A stretch of DNA of 64,000 bases from Spirochaetales bacterium (GTDB lineage: Bacteria; Spirochaetota; Spirochaetia; DSM-2461): the NCBI GenBank assembly GCA_003247135.1, contig QKAW01000030.1, positions 1-64,000 on the forward strand, written 5' to 3'. The notes below the pieces were generated by a model. That model saw only the letters and a program-made list of their open reading frames with translations. It had not been told where the DNA came from and made no database searches. A program made the position numbers and the translations under genes. Position 1 is the first letter of the stretch. Each line of letters begins with the position of its first letter. Below are positions 16,885 through 26,155 of this stretch, one piece after another.

Positions 16885-18381
16885 TTAGTGTGTGCCTATT
16901 GCAGCACGTAAAATATCTTCTTCTGTAGCTTCACCACGCTCAAAAACTTTTTTTATCTGCCCGTGGTAAAGAACAACAACTTTATGACCCATTTCAAGAG
17001 CTTCGGTATAGTCACTAGTTAGCATTAAAATACCTATTCCCTGATCAAGTAGTTCATTCATTAAAGAATAAACTCCCGATCGACCTATAATATCGATACC
17101 CCTTGTTGGCTCATCAAAAAGCAGTACTTTTGATTGAGTTCCAAGCCATTTAGCAATAACAGCTTTTTGCTGATTACCTCCCGATAATTGACCTGCTTTT
17201 GTGTGCTTACTTGGAGCTTTAACTTTAAGAGCTTCCATATATTCACAAATCTCTTTATCAATCTGTTTTTTATTCACAAGGCCATAAGTGCTAAGTCGCG
17301 GGGAGTTTGGTAAACCATAATTGTCCATAATTGAGTGAGGAAGTATTAATCCAAGGCCCTTTCTATCCTCACTTAAATATGCCATACCTCCCTCAATAGA
17401 TTTTATAGGACTTGAAAAATCAATCTCTTTACCCTCTATAAAAACCTTTCCGGAATCCACTGGGTCAATTCCACAAACAGCTCTAGCTAGTTCAGTTTTT
17501 CCTGCTCCCATTAAGCCAGTAACGCTAACAATCTCCCCACGTTTTACACTCAATGTAACTCCATTAAGCTTTTTTCCCTGACGGATGTTTTCTAACCTAA
17601 GAACTTCTTCATCTTGTGGCTTATTTAAATGTGGATACTGTTTCTCAACAGATTGACCAATCATTTTTTCAATCATTTCGTCCAATGTTATATCGCAAAT
17701 ATTGTATACACCTGCATTCTTACCATCTCTTAAAATAGTAACTCTATCCCCTAAATCATGAACTTCCTGATATCTGTGGGAGATGTAGATAAAACCAACA
17801 TTGTTATGATTTTTTAAATCCTGAATAGATTCAAAAAGATCCTGTCTTGATCTATCTTCAAGAACATCTGTTGGTTCATCCAGAACTAAAACCTTAGCAT
17901 CAGTTACGAGGGCTCTTGCAATTTCAACTAATTTCTGTTGTGTAACACTTAAATCACCCACAATAGCTCTTGGTTTTAGATCTATATGAAATTTCATTAA
18001 GTATTTTTCAGTTTCAGAATATAATTTTTTTGTATCTATCAAACCTCTTTTCATTGGTTCAATACCTAAAAACATATTTCTTGCAATATCTAATTCGGGT
18101 ACCAGATTAACTTCCTGATAAATGAATCTTAATCCAAGATCCAGAGGGTCTTGAGGTGAATTAAACTGTACTTTTTTACCCTCTATAAATATTTCACCTT
18201 CATCTAATTGATGTGCTCCGGAAAGAACTTTTATCAACGTGCTTTTTCCTGCGCCATTCTCCCCCAGCAACATATGAATTTCACCTGCTTTAAGCTGGAA
18301 ATTAACATGGTCCAAGGCTAGAACGCCAGGAAACCGTTTGACAATTCCTTTCATCTCAATTAGGTATTGATCTTCTGACAT
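16885..18381 (-). CDS. sugar ABC transporter ATPase with two nucleotide-binding domains (RbsA/MglA-like)
   Basis: 498 residues with duplicated ABC domains. The first has GENGAGKST near residue 39 and a divergent signature LSVTQQKLVEIARAL, with Walker B VLVLDEPT. The second has GLMGAGKTE near 290, signature LSGGNQQKAVIAKWL and LLFDEPTRG. This asymmetry is normal for the RbsA/MglA/XylG family. It powers sugar uptake with the downstream permease and binding protein. AAGGA lies upstream of the ATG. First gene of the operon, with possible AraC-type direct repeats in its leader (18450-18476). Confidence 0.93.
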   Translation of the reverse strand: MSEDQYLIEMKGIVKRFPGVLALDHVNFQLKAGEIHMLLGENGAGKSTLIKVLSGAHQLDEGEIFIEGKKVQFNSPQDPLDLGLRFIYQEVNLVPELDIARNMFLGIEPMKRGLIDTKKLYSETEKYLMKFHIDLKPRAIVGDLSVTQQKLVEIARALVTDAKVLVLDEPTDVLEDRSRQDLFESIQDLKNHNNVGFIYISHRYQEVHDLGDRVTILRDGKNAGVYNICDITLDEMIEKMIGQSVEKQYPHLNKPQDEEVLRLENIRQGKKLNGVTLSVKRGEIVSVTGLMGAGKTELARAVCGIDPVDSGKVFIEGKEIDFSSPIKSIEGGMAYLSEDRKGLGLILPHSIMDNYGLPNSPRLSTYGLVNKKQIDKEICEYMEALKVKAPSKHTKAGQLSGGNQQKAVIAKWLGTQSKVLLFDEPTRGIDIIGRSGVYSLMNELLDQGIGILMLTSDYTEALEMGHKVVVLYHGQIKKVFERGEATEEDILRAAIGTH

Positions 18382-18449
18382 CTATTTATCCTTTTCATTT
18401 GATTTATCCTATATTAAGGTCGAAATTTGATTAAAAGAATTGAAATTTA

Positions 18450-18476
18450 TGACCAAAATTATTAATATTCTGACCA
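18450..18476 (-). promoter_or_regulatory. direct repeats TGGTCA spaced 21 bases upstream of the sugar importer
   Basis: TGACCA occurs at 18450-18455 and 18471-18476 (TGGTCA on the transcribed strand), exactly 21 bases apart, i.e. two helical turns. AraC-family regulators such as YesN, encoded nearby, bind direct repeats of this spacing. The sites lie about 70-95 bases before the ATPase start codon. Confidence 0.45.
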
Positions 18477-18489
18477 TTTTTGTAGATTT

Positions 18490-19473
18490 CTATCTACTTT
18501 GCACTGGGAAAAGGATTTTTTGATTCTCGTGGGTAAACATGTTGGATTTATTAATTACAATATGACCTGTATCAATAAACTGTGAATATTTACCTTTTCT
18601 TATTATTTCAAGTGCTGTTTTTACACCAAGGTAACCAACATTAAAGGGCTTTTGGGCAATTGTCTCCAATATAATTCCTTTTTGGATATAACCAAGAATT
18701 TCCAGGGAGTTCCCAAAACCTATAAGCTTTACTTTATCCCCAATACCCATCTCATCCAAAGCAATAGCTGCTCCAGTGGTAACAGTATTATCAAGAGTGA
18801 TTATTCCCTTTAAATTTGGAATTCTGTTTAATAATTTTAATGTCTGATTGTATGAAACCTCAATTGTTCCACCACTATAAAAAGTTGGTATTAAATTCAT
18901 ATCACCACCAAAAGCATCCAATATTCCATTCTCACGTTCGATTGCCGTTGAAGATCCCTGTATAAAACTAAGTATTGCAACTAGAGAGTTTTTCTCTATA
19001 TGCTCCATTGCTCTCATTCCTGCAGTAAATCCGGCTGTATAGTTATCCATACCTATACGACTCTGTCCCAAAACCTCTTCTGAAAATGAATCAATAAAAA
19101 TCAAGGGAATATGTTTCTCTTCAAGTCTGGAAAGAGCTGGAATAACTCTCTTATTATCTGCTGCTGCAACAATTATTGCATCTGCATTACTCTCTGTTAA
19201 AGATTCCAGAATATCTATCTGCCCAAATATATCACTATCTCTTTCAGGACCCATTACTTCAAGTTTTACATTAAAATCTGTAGCTGCTGTTTCTAATCCA
19301 TCTATTATAGAAACCCAAATAGAAGACTTATCCTGTTTTATTGATTTTAAGACTACAATAATTTTATAATTACTGTTCTGATCAATATTAATACTTATCC
19401 ATTTCAAGTAAATTATTACTGAAAAAAGAAGAATAATAGAACTAATAATAATAACTTTCACTGCCTTTACCAA
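18490..19473 (-). CDS. periplasmic sugar-binding protein acting as a sensor partner
   Basis: A 327-residue type I periplasmic binding protein. Residues 1-25 form an uncleaved-looking signal or anchor. Motifs include GLETAATDFNVKLEV, ADAIIVAAADNKRVIPAL, FIDSFSEE, RIGMDNYTAGFTAGM and GIITLDNTVTTGAAIAL. It overlaps the upstream sensor kinase gene by 7 bases. In this arrangement (YesN, YesM, binding protein, then importer) the binding protein usually presents the sugar to the kinase rather than to the permease. The separate binding protein at 14937 serves the permease. Function as co-sensor is inferred. Confidence 0.8.
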   Translation of the reverse strand: MVKAVKVIIISSIILLFSVIIYLKWISINIDQNSNYKIIVVLKSIKQDKSSIWVSIIDGLETAATDFNVKLEVMGPERDSDIFGQIDILESLTESNADAIIVAAADNKRVIPALSRLEEKHIPLIFIDSFSEEVLGQSRIGMDNYTAGFTAGMRAMEHIEKNSLVAILSFIQGSSTAIERENGILDAFGGDMNLIPTFYSGGTIEVSYNQTLKLLNRIPNLKGIITLDNTVTTGAAIALDEMGIGDKVKLIGFGNSLEILGYIQKGIILETIAQKPFNVGYLGVKTALEIIRKGKYSQFIDTGHIVINKSNMFTHENQKILFPVQSR

Positions 19474-21188
19474 ATTTTACCTCCCAATATTAATGGAAGA
19501 ATTATTTTGACAGTAGTACCTTCATTTAGTTTACTAGTATACTTTACATCAAATTCTTCTCCAAAAAATAGTTTTATCCTCTGCCGTACATTATATATTC
19601 CAATTCCACTTGTTCCTAATGTTGGCTTTTTAAAAGATTCAAGCATCTTTATGTTCTCTTCACTTAATCCAACCCCATTATCAGAAACAGTAAAAACCAG
19701 TCGGTTGTTTTCTTTATACCCTTTGATTTCTATTTGACCAGAACCATTTTTATTTTTTATTCCGTGATATATTGAATTTTCTACAAATGGCTGTATTAAA
19801 AGTTTAAGAGTCTGATATTCGTATAACTCAGGATCTACATCTATTGTATAATCAAGAGTATCCTTATATCTCAATTTTTGTATAGTTAAATACGATTCTA
19901 TATGATCTGTTACACTTCTAATACTAATTATATCCTTTCCTTTACTTATACCAAGACGAAAAAAATGTGCAAGGGCTGTTGTCATATCTATAGCGTCTTC
20001 ATACTCTTCACACTCAATCATCCATATAATTGAATCTAGGGTGTTATATAAAAAATGCGGATTTATCTGGGCTTGTAAAGCACGTAATTCATGCTTTCTT
20101 TTAAGTTCCTGTTCGACTTTATTCTCTTCAATGAGTTCTCCAATCTTTTTTATAGCAATATTAAAATCATATGCTAATTCAGCAACTTCATAATGTCCTA
20201 GGGCCGGAAGGGAAAAAGAAAAATCACCATGCTGTACCCTAACCATGGAATCTCTTAAAACTTGTATTGGTTTTGTTATCATTCTGGATAAAATAAAGGA
20301 TATTGCCATTAAAAAAATAAAACAGAGCATTCCGATAAAGGCAAAAACTATAATTACCCTATCCCTATTTCTATTTAACTCATCTAAAAATGAAACCCCG
20401 ACTATTGTCCAACCTGTTTTATCAGATGTTATTGATGAATAAATTAAATCCTGATTATCCACTTTTGCTTTAAAACTCATATTATTATTTTTTAAAACAT
20501 CATCTATTTTTTCAGTTTTTAGATTACTATATATTAGCTGTTGCCTGGGATGGTAAATGATATCACCAGAACTATTTACTATAAAGACATATCCTTTATT
20601 ACCAAGTTTTATATTTTTGCATAGTTCCTCAATTACAGCATAATTAAGATCGACGAGTATTGCTCCAGTTTTCTCCCTTGATTCCGGATTTACAATCTCC
20701 CTACTTAAGGATATCACCCATGGGAATTGATCTTCAATTATATTTTGAACATGAGCTGAACTAATATATCCATTTTCATCAATTGTAGCAGCATATATAT
20801 ACCAATCTAATTTTCTTAGATTTAAAGATTTATTAATAGGATCCATACTATTGTCGGTATAAATATTCCCATCTTCATATGCTAATATAATTGACTCTAT
20901 ATCCCTTCTTGCACTGATTATAGTTGACAAAAACTCCTGTGGATTATCATTAGCTCTATTAACATTGGTATTTGATAACACAACATGAGCCATATCATCC
21001 ATATATGATATATAATTTTCAATTATTAAATTGAGTTGCGAAATAGCCTGATATCCATTATTACTTGTAATGTCATTTAGCATATTACCTGTTATATATG
21101 AAGAAGAAAAACTTAAAATAAGTATTACAGATGTTATTAATGCAGAAAAGGAGATAATTATAGTTGTTCTAAGGCTTCTTTTTTTCAT
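19467..21188 (-). CDS. YesM-type sensor histidine kinase
   Basis: 573 residues. A first membrane segment is at about 9-31, an extracytoplasmic Cache-like domain fills about 35-275, and a second membrane segment is near 278-302. A HAMP domain follows, then the His_kinase block NPHFLYNTLDSI, whose His is the phosphoacceptor, and a HATPase domain (ENSIYHGIKNK, DNGVGL, GTSGIGIYNVRQR). It senses a carbohydrate outside the membrane, probably through the overlapping binding protein, and phosphorylates the YesN-type regulator encoded just upstream. The genes meet at 21188 with a one-base overlap. Confidence 0.92.
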   Translation of the reverse strand: MKKRSLRTTIIISFSALITSVILILSFSSSYITGNMLNDITSNNGYQAISQLNLIIENYISYMDDMAHVVLSNTNVNRANDNPQEFLSTIISARRDIESIILAYEDGNIYTDNSMDPINKSLNLRKLDWYIYAATIDENGYISSAHVQNIIEDQFPWVISLSREIVNPESREKTGAILVDLNYAVIEELCKNIKLGNKGYVFIVNSSGDIIYHPRQQLIYSNLKTEKIDDVLKNNNMSFKAKVDNQDLIYSSITSDKTGWTIVGVSFLDELNRNRDRVIIVFAFIGMLCFIFLMAISFILSRMITKPIQVLRDSMVRVQHGDFSFSLPALGHYEVAELAYDFNIAIKKIGELIEENKVEQELKRKHELRALQAQINPHFLYNTLDSIIWMIECEEYEDAIDMTTALAHFFRLGISKGKDIISIRSVTDHIESYLTIQKLRYKDTLDYTIDVDPELYEYQTLKLLIQPFVENSIYHGIKNKNGSGQIEIKGYKENNRLVFTVSDNGVGLSEENIKMLESFKKPTLGTSGIGIYNVRQRIKLFFGEEFDVKYTSKLNEGTTVKIILPLILGGKIW

Positions 21189-22792
21189 TATTTTAAATCC
21201 AAGGACTTTTTATAACATGAAAGAGTCTTACCTGTTATCTTTTTAAAAACTGTTGAAAAATATTGGGGATCTTTATAACCAACCTGATCAGCTATCTCAT
21301 AACTTAAAGTATTTGTTGTTTTAAGAATTTCCTTAGCCTTATTAATTCTAAACTCAGTCAAGTATTGTATAAAAGTTATCCCTGTATATTTTTTGAAAGT
21401 TCTACTTAAATATCCATTACTTATATATAACTCCATACAAACAGATTCCAGGGTTAAATCAGGGTTTTGATAATTTTTTTCGATTATTCGCCTTACCTCT
21501 ACAACTTTTTGCTCTGAAAAATCCTTTCTTTGCTCTTTAAGAGTATTAAAAATAACATTTAATATTCTTTCTACCAGCATTTTTGATTCTTCTATAGTAG
21601 GTAATGATTCATATAATTCTATCAATTTCATATCATCCTTAGAAATATCTGTATGGATACTGAGTTCCTCTAATATATTTAATATTGATAAAAAGAGTTT
21701 TTTTATTTCCAATTCCACTCTTCTTACAGGAAGATTACTTTGAAGTAACACTGAAAAATAATTATTAATATTTTCAGTTGATTCTTCAACAGAGCCAGAT
21801 CTAAATGAATCCAATAATATTTCCCTTTTTTTATTTATAATTGCATAGTCAATTTCAATCAGATTACAATCATCCTTAAAGTATATTGCAACACCACGAC
21901 CATAAATAAAATGATTCTTTAAAGCATCAATTGCTTGGGAGTGAGACATGGGTATTTTACAAAAGCTTTTATAAGTTTTACCAATACCTATTGTCACTAA
22001 ATTTCCACCAACCTCTTCAAGTTTTTTAAGGATTAGCTCAGGAACTTCCCTTGACTTTAAATAAATTTCAGAAGGATTTATACCGGATAATAATAATTCA
22101 ACATTACCATTTGGAGATAAAAGGCAATCTATTTTGCAATTAAAAAAATTATTTTCAAATAATGTTTTTATCCATAAAAATAGCAATTGAATAGTCATTC
22201 TGTTCTGAAGAGATTCTTTTTTATTATCAGGTTCTATGGTAATTATTGAATGTGCTTTATTACAATAGTCTTTTCCGATTGTGGCAAGAAAATTATCAAT
22301 CTCGTAACTATTAACATTCCCATATATATGACTTAGTAGAAATTGTTCAACAATAAGAATTTTATTCTCCTCTTCAATTTCTTTCAGCTTAGATAAATAC
22401 TCTTTTTTACTTGTCTCTTTATCAAGATTTAATTTTAAATTATCAACAATTTGGTGTAACTGTTTGCTATTAATTGGCTTTAGAATGTACTCATAAACAC
22501 GATTTTTTATAGCTTTCTGAGCGTAATCAAACTCATCATAACCACTTAAAATAACTAAAAAAATATTTGGGTAATTGTTGGAAATAAAAGCTGCAACCTC
22601 AAGACCATCAACTTCTGGCATACAAATATCAGTAAATACAACATCCGGTTTATTTAATTTGATAGATTCTATTAATTCTGCTCCAGTTTTACATGGGGGA
22701 AGAAATTCAAAACCGCTAGAATTCCAGTCAATCTTTTTTTCAAAACCCCTTCTTATAATTTCTTCATCATCTGCCATTACTAACTTATACAT
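21188..22792 (-). CDS. YesN-type response regulator with AraC DNA-binding domain
   Basis: 534 residues. An N-terminal receiver covers about 1-120: DDE near residue 9, phospho-acceptor Asp in DVVFTDICMP, and Lys in ILKPINS. The middle region is helical, and the last 100 residues form an AraC-type double helix-turn-helix (SNGYLSRTFKKYTGITF, then YEIADQVGYKDPQYFSTVFKKITG). It should activate the sugar importer and perhaps the divergent glycyl radical enzyme gene. TTGACC, 18 bases and TAAGAT lie just upstream, the -10 box ending 6 bases before the ATG with no ribosome-binding site. Confidence 0.92.
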   Translation of the reverse strand: MYKLVMADDEEIIRRGFEKKIDWNSSGFEFLPPCKTGAELIESIKLNKPDVVFTDICMPEVDGLEVAAFISNNYPNIFLVILSGYDEFDYAQKAIKNRVYEYILKPINSKQLHQIVDNLKLNLDKETSKKEYLSKLKEIEEENKILIVEQFLLSHIYGNVNSYEIDNFLATIGKDYCNKAHSIITIEPDNKKESLQNRMTIQLLFLWIKTLFENNFFNCKIDCLLSPNGNVELLLSGINPSEIYLKSREVPELILKKLEEVGGNLVTIGIGKTYKSFCKIPMSHSQAIDALKNHFIYGRGVAIYFKDDCNLIEIDYAIINKKREILLDSFRSGSVEESTENINNYFSVLLQSNLPVRRVELEIKKLFLSILNILEELSIHTDISKDDMKLIELYESLPTIEESKMLVERILNVIFNTLKEQRKDFSEQKVVEVRRIIEKNYQNPDLTLESVCMELYISNGYLSRTFKKYTGITFIQYLTEFRINKAKEILKTTNTLSYEIADQVGYKDPQYFSTVFKKITGKTLSCYKKSLDLK

Positions 22793-22797
22793 ACTTT

Positions 22798-22827
22798 ATC
22801 TTAAGTGCAGAATTTGGCATTGGTCAA
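22798..22827 (-). promoter_or_regulatory. promoter of the regulator-kinase-sensor operon
   Basis: On the minus strand TTGACC (22822-22827), 18 bases and TAAGAT (22798-22803) precede the ATG at 22792. The short distance predicts an mRNA starting at the start codon. Confidence 0.5.
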
Positions 22828-22948
22828 TAAATGTATTACGTGTATATATCCTAATCATAATTTTTGAACAACAATTCTAAATTTGTGAACTTGGAAAATT
22901 CCTAATGAATGGTAACATTAAAACATAGGGATTAAGGAGTTTTATTTT

Positions 22949-25207
22949 ATGGATTTTAAATATGATAAAGAGAGAATTGGTGCATTAATAGAAAGAAGCC
23001 ATACCCTGGCAGTTGAAAACAAGAGAAACGTATATGTAGATAACCCTGAGTTTCTGGTCTATCACTGGTCCGGTGAGGCTGCAGCCTTTAGCCCTAATAC
23101 CGGTGAGTTATCCGCAGCTGAAGATACTAGAATAAATATTGGTGACCATAACGCCAGAGTAGATGTTGGTGGTCCATTCCCCTTTGCAAAAGAGATGCCT
23201 TCCAAGGTTAAGGGATTTGAGTACAGTTGCGGAAATTGGGCTGAAGATTACGCTTTCTTTCTGGATCACAGTCCTGCAGAAGTTCTTGAAAATGAGAGAG
23301 TTGTTGGAGAATTTCACTGGATGCTGGAAGAGGCCAGATTTTTTCAATATCCTGAGGCCCAAAGAAAGCTTGGAAGAGATGCCAGAGAATTGGGAGCAGG
23401 TGGAATAAGTTTTACACATACATGTCCTGATTTAGGAATTGGTCTTAAACTTGGATGGGGCGGACTTCTTGATAAAGTTAAAGCAAACAGGGAAAAATTC
23501 ACAAAATACGGTAATATCCCATCTGCTGAATACTTAGCAGCATCAGAAGTAGTTTTAAAAGCTATTATGAGATATGTTGAGAAACATGCTGATGTAGCGA
23601 AGGATAAATTTGAGAATGAGACAGATACAAAAAACAGAAGCAATTATGACTTCATTGAAAAAAACTGTAGAGCCATTATCTCTGAGCCCCCAAAAACCTT
23701 TGCTCAAGCAGTCCAGTGGATACAACTTTTTACAACTGTAGAGAGAATTAATGGTCATGGAAATGGCTATGGTCGACTTGACCAATTATTAATTGATTTT
23801 TATAGAAAAGATATAAAAGATGGAATCCTGACAAAGGATGAAGCAGTATCTTTAATTGCAGAACTCTACCTTAAATACGGAGGGAACTACTGGTCCTTTG
23901 GTGGAAGGGATATTAATAGTAAAGATGCAACCAATGAGATGAGTTGGGTCTGCCTACATGCTTATGATATTACAGGAGGATACAACCACCTGGGATTAAT
24001 GTGGCACGAAGATATAGATAAAGAGTTTTTTAACTACGGATGTGATGTACTGGCTAGACACAACTGTGGGACTCCAACATTAGTAAATTTTGATGTTTTA
24101 AGAGATAGTCAATTAAGATCCGGAGTAAAAGAGGAAGATGCATGGAATATGGCATACTCAGGCTGCCAATGGTACTGTGTTGTTGGTAACGAGTATAACG
24201 ATCAGGATTTAAACTCCTTTGTTCTGGTTCAACCAATGCAGAAGGCAATGAAAATTGCTGAGGATAAAAATATTACAGATTTTGAAGAGTTCTGGTCTAT
24301 ATACGATACAGAAGTTGATAAAACTGCAGAGATTCTTAAAGATTTTAAAAACGAGACTTATAAGTGGCAGGCAAAAGTTTGGCCGGAGATGGTAACATCA
24401 CTCTGTATGCATGGAACTATTGAAAGTGGTAGAGATGTAACAGATATACAGGCTGTAAAATATAACTTCACTTCTGTTAATGTTTTAGGTGTTCCCAATG
24501 TTATAGACTCAATGTTTGCAATGAAAAAACTTGTTTTTGAACAAAAGAAATATACATTAAAACAGCTTATTGAAGCTGTAGAATCTGATTGGGAATCCAA
24601 TGAAATAATGAGATACGACTTCCTTCATCAGAATAAATTTGGTAATGATATTGATGACGTTGATGAACTTGGCGTAAGAATATCAGAACATATAAGAGAA
24701 ATTCTTGAAAGTAAGAGAAATATAAAGGGTTTCAACTTTAGACCTAGTCTTTTTCAGTATATGGGACACACCTATGCAGGTGAGCTTTTAGGAGCAACTC
24801 CAGACGGAAGAAAGAGAGCAGAGCCCTTTGCCCATGGTATGAATCCAATGCATGGAAGAAATACAGAGGGAATGGCTGCAACTATGGACTCATTTTGTAA
24901 ACTGGATTATACAAAGTATCAGGGTGGCTCTTTCCAGGTTGAGATTCAACCATCCTTCTTTCCAGAAGGTAGCAGAAAAGGGGATTTGGTCGAAACCTTT
25001 GCAAAAGTTTTCTTTGAAAAAGGTGGTGTTCAGATAAATCTAAACACAATAGATCTTGAAAAACTAAAAGATGCAATGGAAAACCCAACAAAACAGGAGT
25101 ACAAACACCTGGTTGTTAAAGTTACAGGTTATTCTGCCCACTTTGTAGTTCTTGACAGGAAATTCCAGGAAGAGTTTATTCAGCGTGTAAACTACGCATC
25201 ACTATAG
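22949..25207 (+). CDS. glycyl radical enzyme of the pyruvate formate-lyase family, atypical active site
   Basis: 752 residues spanning the whole PFL-like barrel. The glycyl radical loop is KVTGYSAHF, with the radical Gly at 727. The active-site cysteine loop reads SGCQWYC, with Cys406 in the expected position and a second Cys at 410. Dehydratase and lyase members carry C-x-E here; Trp408 replaces the Glu, so this is not a normal diol, choline or hydroxyproline enzyme. The activase gene follows after 18 bases. An AAGGAG precedes the ATG. The divergent YesMN genes and sugar importer suggest a carbohydrate-derived substrate. The reaction is unknown. The enzyme is oxygen-sensitive and works anaerobically. 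Confidence 0.88.
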   Translation: MDFKYDKERIGALIERSHTLAVENKRNVYVDNPEFLVYHWSGEAAAFSPNTGELSAAEDTRINIGDHNARVDVGGPFPFAKEMPSKVKGFEYSCGNWAEDYAFFLDHSPAEVLENERVVGEFHWMLEEARFFQYPEAQRKLGRDARELGAGGISFTHTCPDLGIGLKLGWGGLLDKVKANREKFTKYGNIPSAEYLAASEVVLKAIMRYVEKHADVAKDKFENETDTKNRSNYDFIEKNCRAIISEPPKTFAQAVQWIQLFTTVERINGHGNGYGRLDQLLIDFYRKDIKDGILTKDEAVSLIAELYLKYGGNYWSFGGRDINSKDATNEMSWVCLHAYDITGGYNHLGLMWHEDIDKEFFNYGCDVLARHNCGTPTLVNFDVLRDSQLRSGVKEEDAWNMAYSGCQWYCVVGNEYNDQDLNSFVLVQPMQKAMKIAEDKNITDFEEFWSIYDTEVDKTAEILKDFKNETYKWQAKVWPEMVTSLCMHGTIESGRDVTDIQAVKYNFTSVNVLGVPNVIDSMFAMKKLVFEQKKYTLKQLIEAVESDWESNEIMRYDFLHQNKFGNDIDDVDELGVRISEHIREILESKRNIKGFNFRPSLFQYMGHTYAGELLGATPDGRKRAEPFAHGMNPMHGRNTEGMAATMDSFCKLDYTKYQGGSFQVEIQPSFFPEGSRKGDLVETFAKVFFEKGGVQINLNTIDLEKLKDAMENPTKQEYKHLVVKVTGYSAHFVVLDRKFQEEFIQRVNYASL

Positions 25208-25225
25208 ATTAAAGGAGCAGTTCTT

Positions 25226-26155
25226 ATGAATGGAGAAGTTTTTGATATTTACAGATTATCAAGTCATGATGGCCCGGGATTAAGAACTGTTATATTTTTA
25301 AAGGGTTGTCCACTAAGGTGCAAATGGTGTCACAACCCTGAAAGTTTTAAAACCAATAAAGAGGTATGGATAAACCACTTAAAATGTATAAAGTGTGGCA
25401 AATGTATACTGGAATGCCCTACAAATTCCCTAAAAATGGTAGAAAACAGAATTATATTAGACAGAGAGAGTTGCATTAACTGCCTAAAGTGCAGTGAAAT
25501 TTGCCCTCCCAAAGCAATTACATCAGTTAGTAAAACATACTCTGTCGAAGAATTATTAAAGATTATTAAAAGAGAGATACCCTTTATGGAAAAATCGGGA
25601 GGTGGAGTGACCATTAGTGGTGGAGAACCACTTCTACAGAGCGGCTTTCTAATTGAACTTTTAAAAAACCTAAAAAGTCTTAACCTTCATACAGCTGTAG
25701 ACACCTGTGGCTTTATCTCCTGGGACAAACTGAATTCTATACTACCATATACTGACCTGATTCTATACGATTTAAAGATTTATAATGATGAATTACACAA
25801 AGAATATACCGGAGTATCAAATAAGTTAATCCTTGAAAATTTAAAAAAAATTGGGAAATTGGCAGAAATATGGATTAGAACTCCATTAATTCCAAAAGCT
25901 ACATCAACTAAAGAAAATATTGCACATATAGGACAATTTATTAAAGAAAACCTGATAGATAACATAAGCCGGTGGGAACTTTGTGCCTTTAACCCTTTAG
26001 CTAGTGATAAATACATTAAATTGAATATGAGTTGGGATTACTCGAATGACAATTTATTATCACTGCATGAACTTAATAACCTTAAAAATATAGCTATTGA
26101 AAATATTGGTGTTTCTGAAAAAGTGATAACTTCTGGGTTTACATCCAAAGATTGA
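25226..26155 (+). CDS. glycyl radical enzyme activase (radical SAM)
   Basis: Uses S-adenosylmethionine and a reduced 4Fe-4S cluster to abstract hydrogen from the partner's glycine. The start carries DGPGLRTVIFLKGCPLRC and KWC, giving the CxxxCxxC cluster at about residues 28-35. Two ferredoxin motifs (CIKCGKCILECP and CINCLKCSEICP) form the inserted cluster domain found in activases of non-PFL glycyl radical enzymes. SGGEPLLQ is the SAM-binding GGE region. The length of 309 is typical. It lies 18 bases after the enzyme gene with AAGGAG ahead of it; the pair is one operon. Electrons may come from the flavodoxin in this window (inference). Confidence 0.93.
   Translation: MNGEVFDIYRLSSHDGPGLRTVIFLKGCPLRCKWCHNPESFKTNKEVWINHLKCIKCGKCILECPTNSLKMVENRIILDRESCINCLKCSEICPPKAITSVSKTYSVEELLKIIKREIPFMEKSGGGVTISGGEPLLQSGFLIELLKNLKSLNLHTAVDTCGFISWDKLNSILPYTDLILYDLKIYNDELHKEYTGVSNKLILENLKKIGKLAEIWIRTPLIPKATSTKENIAHIGQFIKENLIDNISRWELCAFNPLASDKYIKLNMSWDYSNDNLLSLHELNNLKNIAIENIGVSEKVITSGFTSKD

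Noticed and set aside
22821-22826. A third TGGTCA copy near the glycyl radical enzyme gene as a YesN binding site
   Set aside because: It lacks a partner at 21 bases and is already explained as part of the TTGACC -35 box of the regulator operon.
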